A DNA stretch of 64,000 nt from Dehalococcoidia bacterium (GCA_011170285.1 DUEE01000014.1:79062-143061); one strand, 5' to 3'. Positions 11,335 through 22,869 are shown, counted from the stretch's first letter. The notes: generated by a model from the letters alone, not told the origin. A program made the numbers and translations.

Positions 11335-12084
11335 ATGAGTATAATTATCAAATCTGATAGAGAGATTGCTGTTATGCGGCAGGCAGGTAGAATTGTGGCC
11401 ACTGTACTGGAACTGCTTAAGGGGCAACTGAGACCAGGGATGAAAACTAAGGAGTTAGATGTTATTGCGGTTAGAGAGCTAGAAAAGCTGGGAGCCAAGT
11501 CTTCATCTAAAGGATACCATGGCTTCCCAGCTAATATCTGCATATCTGTGAATGATGAGATAGTACACGGAATTCCAGGGGAACGGATATTATATGAGGG
11601 TGACATTGTATCTCTTGACCTAGTAGCAAATATCAATGGTTTTCATGGTGACGCTGCGATAACAGTAGGTATCGGTGAGGTTAGCCCACAGGCTAAAGAG
11701 CTTATGGAAACTACTGAAGGTGCCCTAAAGGTTGGCATTGCTGCTGCTTATCCCGGTGCCAGATTAGGTGATATTTCGGCTACCATTCAGAATTATGCTG
11801 AGTCAAGGGGCTACTCAGTAGTCCGTGAGTATACCGGGCACGGTATTGGTCGAGAGATGCATGAGGAACCTTCAATACCTAATTTTGGCCTACCAGGCTC
11901 GGGACCAGTGCTAAGAAAGGGTATGACCCTTGCCCTTGAACCTATGGTGAATATTGGTGACTGGCATACTAGGCTTGGAGATGACCGCTGGACGGTGTTT
12001 ACCGCTGATGGGGGTCTCTCGGCTCACTTTGAAAATACCATTGCCATTACTAATGCTGGACCAGAGGTACTTACCACTGTGTAA
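11335..12084 (+). CDS. map: Type I methionine aminopeptidase
   Basis: IIKSDREIAVMRQAGRIVA...VVREYTGHGIGREMHEEPSIPNFG. Confidence 0.97.
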   Translation: MSIIIKSDREIAVMRQAGRIVATVLELLKGQLRPGMKTKELDVIAVRELEKLGAKSSSKGYHGFPANICISVNDEIVHGIPGERILYEGDIVSLDLVANINGFHGDAAITVGIGEVSPQAKELMETTEGALKVGIAAAYPGARLGDISATIQNYAESRGYSVVREYTGHGIGREMHEEPSIPNFGLPGSGPVLRKGMTLALEPMVNIGDWHTRLGDDRWTVFTADGGLSAHFENTIAITNAGPEVLTTV

Positions 12085-12096
12085 AGAAGAAGGTTT

Positions 12097-12315
12097 ATGA
12101 CTAAGAAGGAAACCATTGAAGTAGAGGGGACAGTAGTTGAACCTTTGCCTAATGCCATGTTTCGTGTTGAGTTACCCACTGGGCATAAGGTATTAGCTCA
12201 CATTTCGGGGAAGATAAGATTGCATTATATTAAAATTTTATCCGGTGACAAGGTGCTGATAGAGCTTTCCCCCTATGACCTGAGTCGAGGGAGGATTACA
12301 TATCGGTTTAAATAG
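12097..12315 (+). CDS. infA: Translation initiation factor IF-1
   Basis: [70 protein letters not shown]. Confidence 0.98.
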   Translation: MTKKETIEVEGTVVEPLPNAMFRVELPTGHKVLAHISGKIRLHYIKILSGDKVLIELSPYDLSRGRITYRFK

Positions 12316-12327
12316 AGAGGGCTAATT

Positions 12328-12441
12328 ATGAAGGTGAAAGCTTCGGTTAAGGTTAGATGCGAAAAATGCAAGGTGGTAAGGCGGCACGGGGTGATTAGGA
12401 TTATTTGTTCCAACCCTAGGCACAAGCAGCGACAAGGCTAA
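12328..12441 (+). CDS. rpmJ: 50S ribosomal protein L36 (not in the ORF track)
   Basis: Translated by eye: [37 protein letters not shown], 37 aa, CxxC...C...H zinc motif, between infA and rpsM. Confidence 0.97.
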   Translation: MKVKASVKVRCEKCKVVRRHGVIRIICSNPRHKQRQG

Positions 12442-12468
12442 ATTTTTCTTATTAGTAAGGAGGACTAG

Positions 12469-12858
12469 ATGGCGCGTATAGCCGGGGTAGATATACCTAA
12501 AAATAAGCGAATCTTGATAGCTCTCCAGTATATCTATGGCATTGGTGCCACTCGGAGCCAGAGGATTCTAGCTCAGACTGGTATCAATTCTTCTACTAAG
12601 ACGAGCGATCTGATTGAAGAAGAGGTTAATCGTCTACGAGAAGTGATTGACCGAGAGTATAGGGTTGAGGGTGAACTTAGAAAAGAGGTTAATCTTAATA
12701 TTAGGCGTCTGGTTGAGATTGGTAGCTATCGGGGTACCAGGTATCGTCGTAGCTTACCGCTTAGGGGGCAGCGAACGCGAACCAATGCTCGCACCAAGCG
12801 TGGTCCTCGTAAGACTATAGCCGGTAGAGGGCAGAGGCGTGGCGTGACTAAGAAATAA
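12469..12858 (+). CDS. rpsM: 30S ribosomal protein S13
   Basis: [26 protein letters not shown]...[32 protein letters not shown]. Confidence 0.98.
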   Translation: MARIAGVDIPKNKRILIALQYIYGIGATRSQRILAQTGINSSTKTSDLIEEEVNRLREVIDREYRVEGELRKEVNLNIRRLVEIGSYRGTRYRRSLPLRGQRTRTNARTKRGPRKTIAGRGQRRGVTKK

Positions 12859-12891
12859 CTTAACATAATATATAGTATTTAGGAGATTACA

Positions 12892-13278
12892 ATGCCACAA
12901 AAAAAACGAGCCAGAAAACGGGAACGCAAGTCTATCCCTGTAGGCAGAGCCTATATCCAATCCACTTTTAATAATACCATAGTGACTCTTACCGATCCTC
13001 AAGGAAATGTTATCGCCTGGGGAAGCTCAGGGACAGCTGGGTTCAAAGGCTCGCGTAAAGGCACTCCCTATGCTGCTCAATTAGCAGCTCGTGATGCGGC
13101 ACACAAAGCTATGGAGCATGGCTTACGCCAGGTAGAGGTTTATGTTAGAGGTCCAGGCAGTGGGCGTGAAGCAGCTATTCGTTCCCTACAAAGCTCAGGA
13201 CTCTATATTACCCGCATTAGGGATGTGACTCCCATTCCCCATAATGGTTGTCGTCCGCCAAAAAGAAGACGCGTGTAG
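12892..13278 (+). CDS. rpsK: 30S ribosomal protein S11
   Basis: [49 protein letters not shown]...[17 protein letters not shown]. Confidence 0.98.
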   Translation: MPQKKRARKRERKSIPVGRAYIQSTFNNTIVTLTDPQGNVIAWGSSGTAGFKGSRKGTPYAAQLAARDAAHKAMEHGLRQVEVYVRGPGSGREAAIRSLQSSGLYITRIRDVTPIPHNGCRPPKRRRV

Positions 13279-13287
13279 GAGAGAAAA

Positions 13288-13914
13288 ATGGCAAGGTACA
13301 CAGGAGCAGTTTGTCGATTATGCCGGCGTAGTGGCGAGAAGTTGATGCTTAAAGGTGGCCGGTGTTTTACCTCTAAATGTGCGATGGACAAGCGAGGGAA
13401 ACCGCCGGGACAGCAGCCTACTCAGCGCCGTCGGATTTCCGACCGTGCAGTACAGCTTCGGGAGAAGCAAAAAGCCCGCTATACTTATGGAATTCTGGAG
13501 CGGCAGTTTAAGCGTTTCTTTGCTAAAGCCGAAAAGCAGTCAGGCATCACCGGCGAAAACCTGCTGGTATTGTTGGAGATGCGGCTTGATAATGTTGTAT
13601 ACCGTTTAGGCTTTGCTGACTCCCGGGCTCAAGCTCGTCAGCTAGTTCGACATGGACATATTATACTAAATGGGCACAAGACTGATATACCCTCTTGTTT
13701 AGTTAAGGAAGGTGATACCATTAATTGGAAACCAGAAAATACCAAAAGCGAGTATTATCAACAACTGGTTCAAACTATAGAGGCTAAGTCGGTATCGGGT
13801 TGGTTGAGCCTGGATAGGCAGAATATTATTGGTCGGGTTTTATCTCTGCCTACCCCTGATGACATTGATGCTAAATTTGATGGCAAGAGCATAGTTGAGT
13901 TCTATTCCAGATAA
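13288..13914 (+). CDS. rpsD: 30S ribosomal protein S4
   Basis: [28 protein letters not shown] zinc knuckle; [36 protein letters not shown]4 domain. Confidence 0.97.
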   Translation: MARYTGAVCRLCRRSGEKLMLKGGRCFTSKCAMDKRGKPPGQQPTQRRRISDRAVQLREKQKARYTYGILERQFKRFFAKAEKQSGITGENLLVLLEMRLDNVVYRLGFADSRAQARQLVRHGHIILNGHKTDIPSCLVKEGDTINWKPENTKSEYYQQLVQTIEAKSVSGWLSLDRQNIIGRVLSLPTPDDIDAKFDGKSIVEFYSR

Positions 13915-13937
13915 GGTAATTAAAAGGAGGTAGTCTT

Positions 13938-14894
13938 TTGTCTGGTTTGGCAATACCTGAGATTGAGTGTGTCGAAGACAAGGGTAACTTTGGGAGCTTT
14001 GTGGCTAAGCCTCTGAGAAGGGGCTTTGGTGTTACCCTTGGTAATGCTTTACGTCGAGTTTTGCTTAGTTATCTTCCAGGGGCAGCTGTGACTCAGGTTA
14101 AGATTGAGGGGATTCAGCATGAATTCTCTGCTATCCCTTATATAAAGGAAGATACCACGGATTTTTTACTCAATGTTAAAGCATTAAGGTTAAAGTCCCT
14201 TTCAGGTCAACCAGGTAAGTTAACTCTGGATGTGAAAGGGGAGGGGCAAGTTTGCGCTGCTGACATTAAGCCCTCAACTGATTTTGAGGTGGTGAACCCT
14301 GAGCTTTATTTAGCCACCTTAGATTCAGATGAAGCTAGCCTTTCTGTAGAGTTTGATGTGGAATTGGGTGAAGGCTATAGGCGGGCTGAGCCTGGTGATA
14401 ATCTACCCATAGGAGTGATTCCAATGGATGCCGTTTTTACCCCAATACGCAAGGTTGACTTTACCGTTGAGCCAATTCATATTGGTCGTGAGACTAGTCG
14501 TGAGCGGTTGTGCCTAGAAGTATGGACAGACGGCACTATATCACCGGTAGATGCAATCAGCGGCAGTGCCAGCATTCTAGTGGAGCAATTATCAGCTTTT
14601 GTTGATTATGCTAGTATATCGCGGATGGAGGCAGATAAGCTTATTCGCTTACCTATTTCTAACGAGCAGTATAATATACCCGTGGACCAATTAAAGCTAT
14701 CAATGCGTACCATGAATTGCTTGCGGCGTGGTGGTATCACTACCGTGGGCGAAGTCATAAGCAGGGGGGATAAGGGGTTGCTTTCACTACGGAACTTTGG
14801 GCAGAAGTCTAAACGAGAGATAGAAGATTGCCTCAACGCATTGGGACTATCTCTTACCCCTCAGGTTGAGGAAAGGACAGAGGATGAGGCATAA
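13938..14894 (+). CDS. rpoA: DNA-directed RNA polymerase subunit alpha (TTG start)
   Basis: [38 protein letters not shown]...alpha-[24 protein letters not shown]. Confidence 0.97.
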   Translation: MSGLAIPEIECVEDKGNFGSFVAKPLRRGFGVTLGNALRRVLLSYLPGAAVTQVKIEGIQHEFSAIPYIKEDTTDFLLNVKALRLKSLSGQPGKLTLDVKGEGQVCAADIKPSTDFEVVNPELYLATLDSDEASLSVEFDVELGEGYRRAEPGDNLPIGVIPMDAVFTPIRKVDFTVEPIHIGRETSRERLCLEVWTDGTISPVDAISGSASILVEQLSAFVDYASISRMEADKLIRLPISNEQYNIPVDQLKLSMRTMNCLRRGGITTVGEVISRGDKGLLSLRNFGQKSKREIEDCLNALGLSLTPQVEERTEDEA

Positions 14895-15237
14895 AGTAGC
14901 TGGTAGAAAGTTAGGTAGGGATTCAGGTCACCGGAGGGCGTTGTATCGTAACTTGGTGACTGACCTTCTTAACTATGAGAAAATAACTACCACCGAGGCC
15001 AAGGCCAAGGAAGTGCGTGGCTTGGCTGAGCGAATGATCACATTTGGTAAGGAGGGTGGACTTCCTTCCCGTCACAGGGCGCTGTCATTTATTTTAGATA
15101 AAAAAGTGACCGCCAAAGTATTTAGTGATCTCGCCTCAAGGTATGCTGAGCGTCCTGGTGGGTATACCCGCATTATTAAATTGGGACCCAGATTGGGTGA
15201 TGGGGCTCCTATGGTTCGGCTTGAGTTGGTAGAGTGA
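14884..15237 (+). CDS. rplQ: 50S ribosomal protein L17
   Basis: [53 protein letters not shown]. Confidence 0.97.
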   Translation: MRHKVAGRKLGRDSGHRRALYRNLVTDLLNYEKITTTEAKAKEVRGLAERMITFGKEGGLPSRHRALSFILDKKVTAKVFSDLASRYAERPGGYTRIIKLGPRLGDGAPMVRLELVE

Positions 15238-15250
15238 CGGGGATACAGGG

Positions 15251-16027
15251 TTGATAAACAGACTTAGCAAAATTGTATTAATTATGGAATATGATGGTAC
15301 TCATTACCACGGCTTCCAGTTGCAGGCTGATCTGCCTACTATTCAAGGGGAGACTGAGAAAGCCCTGTGCAAGCTTACAGGAGAGAGAATTCGGGTGATG
15401 GCAGCTAGCCGAACCGATGCCGGGGTTCATGCTAGAGGACAGGTGATTAGTTTCAAGGCTATGCCGTCCCTGTCCCTATCGGTATTTATTACCGGTTTAA
15501 ACTACTATTTACCTGGGGATATTGTGGTTAAGGCGGCGCATAGAGGAGATGATTCTTTTAATGTTAGGCGTGATGCTCTTAGCCGGGAATATAATTACTA
15601 TATATTAAATAGCTTGACCCGGTCACCAATAAGGAATGGTTTTTCTTACCGTGTTGCTGGTCATCTGAATATTGGGGCTATGAATCAGGCGTGTCAATCT
15701 CTTATTGGTGAGCATGACTTTGCCTCTTTTATAACTTGCCTTGGAGTTGATATAAGGAGCACGGTGCGGAGTGTGTATAGAGCAGAAATAGAGAAGGATG
15801 GGGAATTGGTTGTTTTTAATATAGCCGCTAACTCCTTTTTACCTCATCAAGTGCGCAATACAGCAGGTGCCCTAATCAAAGTGGGCAGGGAAAAGATGAC
15901 TGTTGACGAATTTTATAGTATGGTTGAAGATAAGAAACCAGGCTTGGCTGGTCCAACGGCTCCTGCCTGTGGGCTATGCCTTATGGGGGTTAATTATCCA
16001 CGATCTTTTGGAGAAGAGGTGCAATGA
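15251..16027 (+). CDS. truA: tRNA pseudouridine(38-40) synthase TruA
   Basis: [29 protein letters not shown]...[18 protein letters not shown]. Confidence 0.97.
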   Translation: MINRLSKIVLIMEYDGTHYHGFQLQADLPTIQGETEKALCKLTGERIRVMAASRTDAGVHARGQVISFKAMPSLSLSVFITGLNYYLPGDIVVKAAHRGDDSFNVRRDALSREYNYYILNSLTRSPIRNGFSYRVAGHLNIGAMNQACQSLIGEHDFASFITCLGVDIRSTVRSVYRAEIEKDGELVVFNIAANSFLPHQVRNTAGALIKVGREKMTVDEFYSMVEDKKPGLAGPTAPACGLCLMGVNYPRSFGEEVQ

Positions 16028-16479
16028 AAACCTATAGCACTAAGGCGTCTGATATTAAGCATGAGTGGCATGTTATTGATGCTTCGGGTGAGGTCTTAGG
16101 CAAGCTAGCCACTCGAGTAGCTACCTTACTTATGGGTAAGCACAAACCAATATTCAGTCGTAATCTGGATACGGGCGACTTTGTCATCGTTATCAATGCT
16201 GATAAGGTGTGTGTGACCGGCAATAAAGCTAAGCAGAAGGTCTATTATAGACATTCTGGGTATCCTGGCGGGTTAAAAAGTATTAGTTTAGACAAAATGA
16301 TGGAGGCTAATCCTGAGCAAGTTGTTAAACATGCTGTCAAGGGTATGTTGCCTCACAATCGGCTGGGTGCCAAGATGATGAAAAAAGTCAGGGTCTATGT
16401 CGGTGATACCCATCCCCACTTGGCTCAAGTGAATGCTAGTCCCAGGAGGGCAGTTTTAGAGGATGAGGGAAGGGGATAG
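16024..16479 (+). CDS. rplM: 50S ribosomal protein L13
   Basis: [50 protein letters not shown]. Confidence 0.97.
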   Translation: MKTYSTKASDIKHEWHVIDASGEVLGKLATRVATLLMGKHKPIFSRNLDTGDFVIVINADKVCVTGNKAKQKVYYRHSGYPGGLKSISLDKMMEANPEQVVKHAVKGMLPHNRLGAKMMKKVRVYVGDTHPHLAQVNASPRRAVLEDEGRG

Positions 16480-16480
16480 G

Positions 16481-16882
16481 ATGCAAATGGAAAAGCAAGC
16501 TTATTTCTATGGAACAGGCAGACGCAAAACGGCTGTGGCTCGAGTAAGGCTCTTACCAGGTAATGGTGATATTATCATAAATGGTGTTCCCTATGAGGAG
16601 CTGTTCCCCCGCTTTGAGCACCGCCGGACAATACTGCAACCTCTTTTGGTTACTGATTGCGTCACCAAGTATAATGCTGTAGTCAAGGTAACAGGGAGTG
16701 GTATATCGGGGCAGAGTGGCGCTGTTTCTCACGGTATCGCTCGAGCCCTGATAAGAGCTGATGAAAGCCTTAGGTCTATACTGCGGCGTTACGGATTGCT
16801 TACTCGGGACGCTCGGGCAAAAGAGAGGAAAAAGTACGGTCTCAAGCGAGCTCGCAAGGCACCTCAATATACTAAACGGTAA
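16481..16882 (+). CDS. rpsI: 30S ribosomal protein S9
   Basis: AYFYGTGRRKTAVARVRLLPG...LLTRDARAKERKKYGLKRARKAPQYTKR. Confidence 0.97.
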   Translation: MQMEKQAYFYGTGRRKTAVARVRLLPGNGDIIINGVPYEELFPRFEHRRTILQPLLVTDCVTKYNAVVKVTGSGISGQSGAVSHGIARALIRADESLRSILRRYGLLTRDARAKERKKYGLKRARKAPQYTKR

Positions 16883-17042
16883 AGTGCTTGGCGTGGGCAA
16901 AAAGAATCCAAATAAACTACCACCGAACCGGTATTGCCTTAATCTATTTTGTGTACTCCCTGTAGTCACCGGTTACTCTTTGGGTAACATATTTTATAAG
17001 TCAATTCCTTCCTGACTCTAGTAGCAAACAGGGAGAAAGCTT

Positions 17043-17834
17043 GTGGAGAAACCTGCGTTAGACAGCCTTATTGATAGAGTGGCTGACCTAATCATTAACG
17101 CTGGGAGAATAGTGGTCTTCACCGGTGCCGGGGTGAGTACCGAATCCGGGATTCCCGATTTTCGCAGCCCTGGTGGAATCTGGGACAGGTTTGACCCGGA
17201 TGATTTTACCTATCACAAGTTCGTTAGCCACCCTGAAACCAGGCGAAAGCAATGGCAGATGCTTGGGCAGGGGGTTCTAACCACCAAGGCTGAGCCAAAT
17301 CCTGCCCACTACGCCATTGCTGAGCTGGATAGATTAGGTAAGCTGGATTGTGTTATTACCCAAAATGTCGACAGTCTTCACCAAAAGGCAGGGGTTCCTC
17401 AGGACAAGGTATTTGAGCTACACGGTAATATGCAGTGGGCGAAATGCCTGAGATGTGGTAGGAGTTATCCTTTTGAATATATTAAAGCCAGGCTGGACGA
17501 AGGCGAGGAAATCCCTGACTGTGAAGCTTGCCACGGTATCCTGAAACCGGCTGCTGTTTTTTTCGGTGAGCCATTACCAGCCAAGGTGTTAGAGGAGGCT
17601 ACCTCACGCTCATACAATTCTGACCTATTTATCGTAATTGGCTCGACCCTGGTTATTTATCCTGCTGCCTATATGCCAATATATGCTGTTCGTTCCGGTG
17701 CTAAGTTAGTCATTATTAACCTTAGTTCCACCCCTATGGATATGGAAGCTACAGTTTTGATTAGGGCTAAGGCTGGGGAAGTAATGCTAAAAGTAATACA
17801 ACGGGTGAGACAGGAAATCAGCAACCACTTCTAA
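17043..17834 (+). CDS. cobB: Sir2-family NAD-dependent protein deacylase (GTG start)
   Basis: VVFTGAGVSTESGIPDFRSPGGIWDRF, TQNVDSLHQKAG, HGNMQWAKC..C..C..C zinc ribbon. Confidence 0.93.
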   Translation: MEKPALDSLIDRVADLIINAGRIVVFTGAGVSTESGIPDFRSPGGIWDRFDPDDFTYHKFVSHPETRRKQWQMLGQGVLTTKAEPNPAHYAIAELDRLGKLDCVITQNVDSLHQKAGVPQDKVFELHGNMQWAKCLRCGRSYPFEYIKARLDEGEEIPDCEACHGILKPAAVFFGEPLPAKVLEEATSRSYNSDLFIVIGSTLVIYPAAYMPIYAVRSGAKLVIINLSSTPMDMEATVLIRAKAGEVMLKVIQRVRQEISNHF

Positions 17835-17856
17835 AAAATTGGGTAAGGAGTTAAGT

Positions 17857-18639
17857 ATGGGAAAATTAGACGGTAAGGTAGCCGTAATTACTGGGTCGGC
17901 TAGAGGGATAGGCAAAGCTGACGCCTTGCTGTTTGCTCAGGAGGGGGCATGTGTGGTAGTCAGTGATGTTGACCGGGAGCCTCTGGTGGCTACAGCAAAA
18001 GAGATAGAGGCTGCCGGGGGCAAGGTTGCCTGGTGTATTGCTGATGTAACCAAGCCAGAGGATACTGATAAGCTGATGGATACCGCCGTGGATATATTTG
18101 GGGACTTGAATATTTTGGTTAATAATGCCGGGATAGCCAGAGATGCGCTATTACATAAAATGACTGATACCCAATGGGATATGTGCCTGGACATTATTCT
18201 CAAGGGAACCTTTAATTGTGTTCGCTCCGCCGCCAAATATATGATGAAAAAGGGGCATGGCGGTAAGATTATCAATACCGCTTCGGTAATGGGTTTGATG
18301 GGTAATGTGGGACAGGTCAATTATACGGCGGCTAAGGCGGGTGTCATTGGACTTACCAAAACAGTAGCCAGAGAGTGGGCGAGATTTGGCGTAAACTGTA
18401 ACGCCATTGCCTATGGCTTCGTCCATACCAGATTTACTGCTGAGAAAGAGACCGGGGAGGAGGTTGCCGGTGAAAAAATGGGCATACCAAGGAAGGTTAG
18501 AGACAGGATGCTTCAAGAGATTGGTGGTAAGGCAATAACACCAGAGGATGCAGCCAAGCCAGCATTGTTTCTGGCCTCGGTTGATTCAGATTTTATCACC
18601 GGACATGTATTAAATGTGAGCGCCGGAATGTATATGTAA
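17857..18639 (+). CDS. SDR-family NAD(P) oxidoreductase, FabG-like 3-oxoacyl-ACP/CoA reductase
   Basis: VAVITGSARGIGKADALLFAQEGA, ILVNNAGIARD, YTAAKAGVIGLTKTVAREWARFG; ORF track start 17839, ATG at 17857 is better placed. Confidence 0.9.
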   Translation: MGKLDGKVAVITGSARGIGKADALLFAQEGACVVVSDVDREPLVATAKEIEAAGGKVAWCIADVTKPEDTDKLMDTAVDIFGDLNILVNNAGIARDALLHKMTDTQWDMCLDIILKGTFNCVRSAAKYMMKKGHGGKIINTASVMGLMGNVGQVNYTAAKAGVIGLTKTVAREWARFGVNCNAIAYGFVHTRFTAEKETGEEVAGEKMGIPRKVRDRMLQEIGGKAITPEDAAKPALFLASVDSDFITGHVLNVSAGMYM

Positions 18640-18665
18640 CCAATTGAAGGCTTGGTTCAATATTC

Positions 18666-20726
18666 CTAGGTAGAATAAGGGCGATAGATGGCTGATTCGG
18701 CTACCAACTCAGCGATATCGGTAACCTTAAGCCATTCTTCAGCCTCCTTTGCCTTTATTGCGTCATCGAACATCTGCAAACAGAAAGGACAGGCAGTAAC
18801 TACTGTCTGGGCTTTAGTGGTAATTATCTGCTCTATGCGCAGCTCACTGATTCTCTTGCCAATGTGTTCTTCCAGCCACATACGACCACCCCCGCCGCCA
18901 CAGCAGAAACTCCTTTCCCGATTCTGCCCCGCCTCAACAAGGGTAATATCGGGCATACTATTTAATACCTGCCTCGGTGGCTCGTAAATGTCATTGTATC
19001 TCCCCAAATAGCAGGGGTCGTGGTAAACCACTACCCCACCACCCCCCTTGATAATTCTTAACTTGCCTTCTTTCAGCAAGTTGGCAATGAACTCGGTGTG
19101 GTGAATAACCTCAAAATTACCCCCAAACTGAGGATATTCATTCTTTAGCGTATTAAAGCAGTGGGGACAGGCAGTAACTATCTTCTTTACATTATACCCT
19201 TTCAATAGCTCAATATTTTTCTCAGCCTGCATCTGGAATATATACTCATTACCCAAGCGACGAGCTGGCTCACCGCAGCAGCTTTCAGCAGAACCCAGGA
19301 TACCAAATTTAACCCCGGCTGACTTCAACAGCTTAGCCATAGCCTGAGCTATCATCATACTTCTCTCTTCCAGGGCATCGGTGCAACCTACCCAGTACAG
19401 AATGTCTATCTCACTATCTTCAGCAAGAGTCTTAATAGCAAGCCCTTGAGCCCAATCGGTTCTGGTAAATGTAGTTCCCCGCCACGGGTGCCCTCTGTCT
19501 TCAATGCTTCTCAATGCTCCCTCAGCCGTCTCAGGAATAGATGCCTGCTCCAGCACCAAGTTTCGTCTCAGGCCAATAATTCTGTCAACATGCTCACTAT
19601 AAACAGGGCATACCTCTTGGCAAGCACGACAGGTGGTGCATGCCCAGATTTCATCTTCGGTTACCACTTCGCCAATTAATACTTTTTCGGGGTTAGAGGA
19701 GGAGGATTCTGCTTTGCCTTTGACTCTAAGCAAATCGGGACCTACCTCCAGCAAATGTTTTTTGAGGTTTAAGACCAGTTCCCTAGGGGAGAGGAGCTTA
19801 CCGCTAAGTTGAGCCGGGCAAACAACATGACACCTGCCGCATACTGTACAGGCATAGAGGTCAAGTAATTGCTTCCAGGAAAAGTCTTGGATTTTCGATA
19901 CCCCAAAGGTCTCAACCTCTTCCAGCTCGATGGGCTTAAGTGCTCCCTTGGGATGTAGGTCTTTGAAAGCCACATTGGGGAAGGATGCAAGTGGGTGCAG
20001 GTGCTTTGAGTGAGGGGCGTAGATTAAAGCGCCAAGGAGTATAACATAATTAAGCCACCAAACACCCTTGTATACCGCTATCAATGTAGCTTGCGATATA
20101 CCTGTGTTAATTAAGAAGTTAGACAAAGCAATCCCTATAGGTGGCCAAGAAGCTGAAGTGTTGTAAGCGGCAAATCTAAAGCCCTCCATACAATAATGAA
20201 GAACCATAAGGCTAACTATGACGGTAAAAAGCAGGGGTCGGAGAATCTTTTCTTCAGCAGTTGCCTCCCTCTTTAGCCTGTCAGGTTTTATGATATAATA
20301 CCTAATTGCAGCCCAAATTACAGCTAGGGTGATAAGTAATGCAGCTATATCCATAATTGAAGAATAGACTGTCTTAAATGTGGTGCCCTCAAGCAGTTTG
20401 TAGAGACCAAAGCCGTCTCCCAAACCGATAAAGATAATATAGTAGATAAGCAACAGGCTGAGACCCCAGAACATGAATGTATGCCCGATTCCAGCTCGGT
20501 CTTGACGGGTAACGCTCTTTAAGCTACACCATTGGGACAAGGTCACCACTAACATATATATGATTCTGCGAATTATGCTATTGAAGCGGTTTTCCTTCTG
20601 TCCGAGGAGTATGAGACGGAAAAGCAGGTAGACCCTTTGAGCGAATAAGACGAGGGCAATAGCAAATAAAAGCCAAAAAATCACATATCCTGGGATATTC
20701 CAATATATTGCACCAACTGGTGACAT
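18666..20726 (-). CDS. Membrane-bound (Fe-S) oxidoreductase: N-terminal NarI-like TM region, two 4Fe-4S clusters, C-terminal CCG (HdrD/GlpC-type) domains
   Basis: N-terminal TM segments; CTVCGRCHVVCPAQ and CTTCRACQEVCPV; CCGEPAR and CCGGGGGRMWLEE. Confidence 0.88.
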   Translation of the reverse strand: MSPVGAIYWNIPGYVIFWLLFAIALVLFAQRVYLLFRLILLGQKENRFNSIIRRIIYMLVVTLSQWCSLKSVTRQDRAGIGHTFMFWGLSLLLIYYIIFIGLGDGFGLYKLLEGTTFKTVYSSIMDIAALLITLAVIWAAIRYYIIKPDRLKREATAEEKILRPLLFTVIVSLMVLHYCMEGFRFAAYNTSASWPPIGIALSNFLINTGISQATLIAVYKGVWWLNYVILLGALIYAPHSKHLHPLASFPNVAFKDLHPKGALKPIELEEVETFGVSKIQDFSWKQLLDLYACTVCGRCHVVCPAQLSGKLLSPRELVLNLKKHLLEVGPDLLRVKGKAESSSSNPEKVLIGEVVTEDEIWACTTCRACQEVCPVYSEHVDRIIGLRRNLVLEQASIPETAEGALRSIEDRGHPWRGTTFTRTDWAQGLAIKTLAEDSEIDILYWVGCTDALEERSMMIAQAMAKLLKSAGVKFGILGSAESCCGEPARRLGNEYIFQMQAEKNIELLKGYNVKKIVTACPHCFNTLKNEYPQFGGNFEVIHHTEFIANLLKEGKLRIIKGGGGVVVYHDPCYLGRYNDIYEPPRQVLNSMPDITLVEAGQNRERSFCCGGGGGRMWLEEHIGKRISELRIEQIITTKAQTVVTACPFCLQMFDDAIKAKEAEEWLKVTDIAELVAESAIYRPYST

Positions 20727-20764
20727 ATTAACCTTTCCATAGTGGGGTTCATTGCCAGAATGCT

Positions 20765-21262
20765 TTAGCGCAAACGGGTAACAGCTACAAAAATACCTAG
20801 GGCTAGGGCTACCAGGGCAAGAATTATATTAAATAGACCGAAGGAAAGACCCCAATGAAAAAGAATATTAAACAAAAGGCTAACCAAGTAGCTTATTACC
20901 ACAGCTATACCAGCGATAACGGCTAACCCTGTGCTGCGCTTACGATTGACCGAAAGGTTAATTACCTCCCCAATGGCATAGCCAATCCCAGGAGCTAATA
21001 ACAGACTAAGGTAAAAGAAAGGCACCAACGACTCTATCAGTCCCCAGACAACACCACAAGCCATCGCCATGCCGAACCCAGTTCCTATAGCTATCAAATA
21101 ATATTTAGTGGAAACACGATAGATAGGTAGCTTATATAGCTTGGCACAATCCGGGCATCTGGCTCCCACCAGAGTCTGCACCAGGCACTTAGGGCATATC
21201 GGTTTACCACACTTACCACACCTAAGGTTAGTTTCGACCTCAGGGTGAGTGGCACATTTCAT
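20765..21262 (-). CDS. B-box-type zinc finger plus TM helices, membrane protein of unknown function
   Basis: MKCATHPEVETNLRCGKCGKPICPKCLVQTLVGARCPDCAKL followed by about 4 hydrophobic segments. Confidence 0.75.
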   Translation of the reverse strand: MKCATHPEVETNLRCGKCGKPICPKCLVQTLVGARCPDCAKLYKLPIYRVSTKYYLIAIGTGFGMAMACGVVWGLIESLVPFFYLSLLLAPGIGYAIGEVINLSVNRKRSTGLAVIAGIAVVISYLVSLLFNILFHWGLSFGLFNIILALVALALGIFVAVTRLR

Positions 21263-21290
21263 CTCACTATAGTTAACCTTTCCCCTGTTT

Positions 21291-21980
21291 TTATTGTTGC
21301 TTAAAAGGTTTCCGTTTTATCCAGGCTTCCCTGTCCCTTATATCTCGGTCGAAAAGCAAGCGATTAATAATTAGCTGCCCCGGGGTTACCGAAGCAGAGA
21401 GTGAAGTCCGCGGTGCCGTTAATCGTCTAACCAGCAATATTATAAATATAGCTAAGAAACCTAGAGTAAGTGGTAGTGGTTCTTCAATACCAAACGGCTT
21501 ACTGAGATGCCAGCTACATAGGGGCAGAGCTGCCATTGCCACGGTCGTTCCCAAAGATAGCTGTCGGAATGGAAAGAAAAGGAAAGCAACAGCTACCAAT
21601 ATCAGCGCCAACCATGGTGTTAAAATAAGAAGCACGCCTATGGTAGTCAAAGCACCTCTGCCACCGTTGAAACGAAGGAAAACTGGCCAGTTATGCCCAA
21701 TAATTGCTGCTAAACCTACCGTTACCTGTTGAGCTACTGCCTCTGGACCTATCAGTTGAGTAGTAGCCCAAACCATCAATGCCCCCTTACCCACATCAAA
21801 AATGATTACCGGAATAGCTATCCACTTGGAGGTTATCGTCAGTAGGTTGCTTGCTCCCACATTGCCACTACCATATTGTCTAAGGTCTATTCCCCGGGAC
21901 CACTTAGCCACTAGGTGATCGGCTGGCACCGAACCCACAAGATAGGCAGCTAATATTAGTAATCCAAACTCAATAGTCAT
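21291..21980 (-). CDS. plsY: Glycerol-3-phosphate acyltransferase PlsY
   Basis: YLVGSVPADHLVAKWSRGIDLRQYGSGNVGASN...GHNWPVFLRFNGGRGALTTIGVLL. Confidence 0.93.
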   Translation of the reverse strand: MTIEFGLLILAAYLVGSVPADHLVAKWSRGIDLRQYGSGNVGASNLLTITSKWIAIPVIIFDVGKGALMVWATTQLIGPEAVAQQVTVGLAAIIGHNWPVFLRFNGGRGALTTIGVLLILTPWLALILVAVAFLFFPFRQLSLGTTVAMAALPLCSWHLSKPFGIEEPLPLTLGFLAIFIILLVRRLTAPRTSLSASVTPGQLIINRLLFDRDIRDREAWIKRKPFKQQ

Positions 21981-22081
21981 AAGCTCTCCACATTAAGGTT
22001 GCTTATCAGCTCCACAGTATCAGGGGCTGGCTAATCTTATTTCTCGCTGCTCAGCTAAAGCTATAAGTTACTCCGCTGACT

Positions 22082-22849
22082 TTATTCCACCTCACGATAG
22101 ATTCGCTCAATACTTATTGCTCGGCCACTATTATCATCTACCCTAACCATTACTGCGTTAAGCATTGTTTTTCCCTTGCCTACAGATAAACGATGGGGCA
22201 TTGCGGTCAGGAAGCGGCGAATTACGGCTTCGGAATCATCACCAATAATTGAATCCATAGGTCCGGTCATACCAATATCAGTAACATAAGCAGTACCTTG
22301 AGGAAGCAACTGAGCATCAATAGTTCCCACATGGGTATGTGTGCCGAGCACAGCGCTAACCCGACCGTCTAGATATCGCCCCATTGCCATCTTCTCCGAT
22401 GTAGCCTCAGCATGGAAATCAACAATAACAATTGGGGGCTTGTGCTTGAGCTCAGCCAGTAGTTTATCCATAGCTCTAAATGGGCAATCAATATCACTCA
22501 TGAATATTCTCCCCATCAAATTTACCACTATAACCTGACCATTGATTATATAGCCCCTACCCGGTACTCCTGGGGGATAATTTAATGGGCGCAGGATAGG
22601 CATTTCACCGTCAAGGTGTGGAATGATCTCCTTCTGTGCAAATATGTGGTTACCTGAGGTTAGCATATCGACACCAGCATCCAGCAATTCCTTAGCTGTG
22701 GCTGAAGTTACCCCTATACCGCCAGCAATATTCTCAGCATTGGCAATAACCATATCGAAACTATATTGTTGTCGCAGGTATGGTAAAAGTTTATTCATTG
22801 CCTGCCTGCCAGGTTTGCCAATTATATCACCAATCGCCAATATTAACAT
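22082..22849 (-). CDS. YmdB-family (TIGR00282-type) metallophosphoesterase
   Basis: ILAIGDIIGKPGRQAMNKLLP...ANAENIAGGIGVT...TSGNHIFAQ...DFHAEATSEKMAMG...LGTHTHVGT; adjacent to rny. Confidence 0.93.
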   Translation of the reverse strand: MLILAIGDIIGKPGRQAMNKLLPYLRQQYSFDMVIANAENIAGGIGVTSATAKELLDAGVDMLTSGNHIFAQKEIIPHLDGEMPILRPLNYPPGVPGRGYIINGQVIVVNLMGRIFMSDIDCPFRAMDKLLAELKHKPPIVIVDFHAEATSEKMAMGRYLDGRVSAVLGTHTHVGTIDAQLLPQGTAYVTDIGMTGPMDSIIGDDSEAVIRRFLTAMPHRLSVGKGKTMLNAVMVRVDDNSGRAISIERIYREVE

Positions 22850-22869
22850 TAGCTCCTCGATTAAACCTC

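Noticed and set aside
16761-17015. 84-aa plus-strand ORF overlapping rpsI
   Set aside because: Mostly the rpsI sequence in another frame followed by intergenic DNA; no family resemblance
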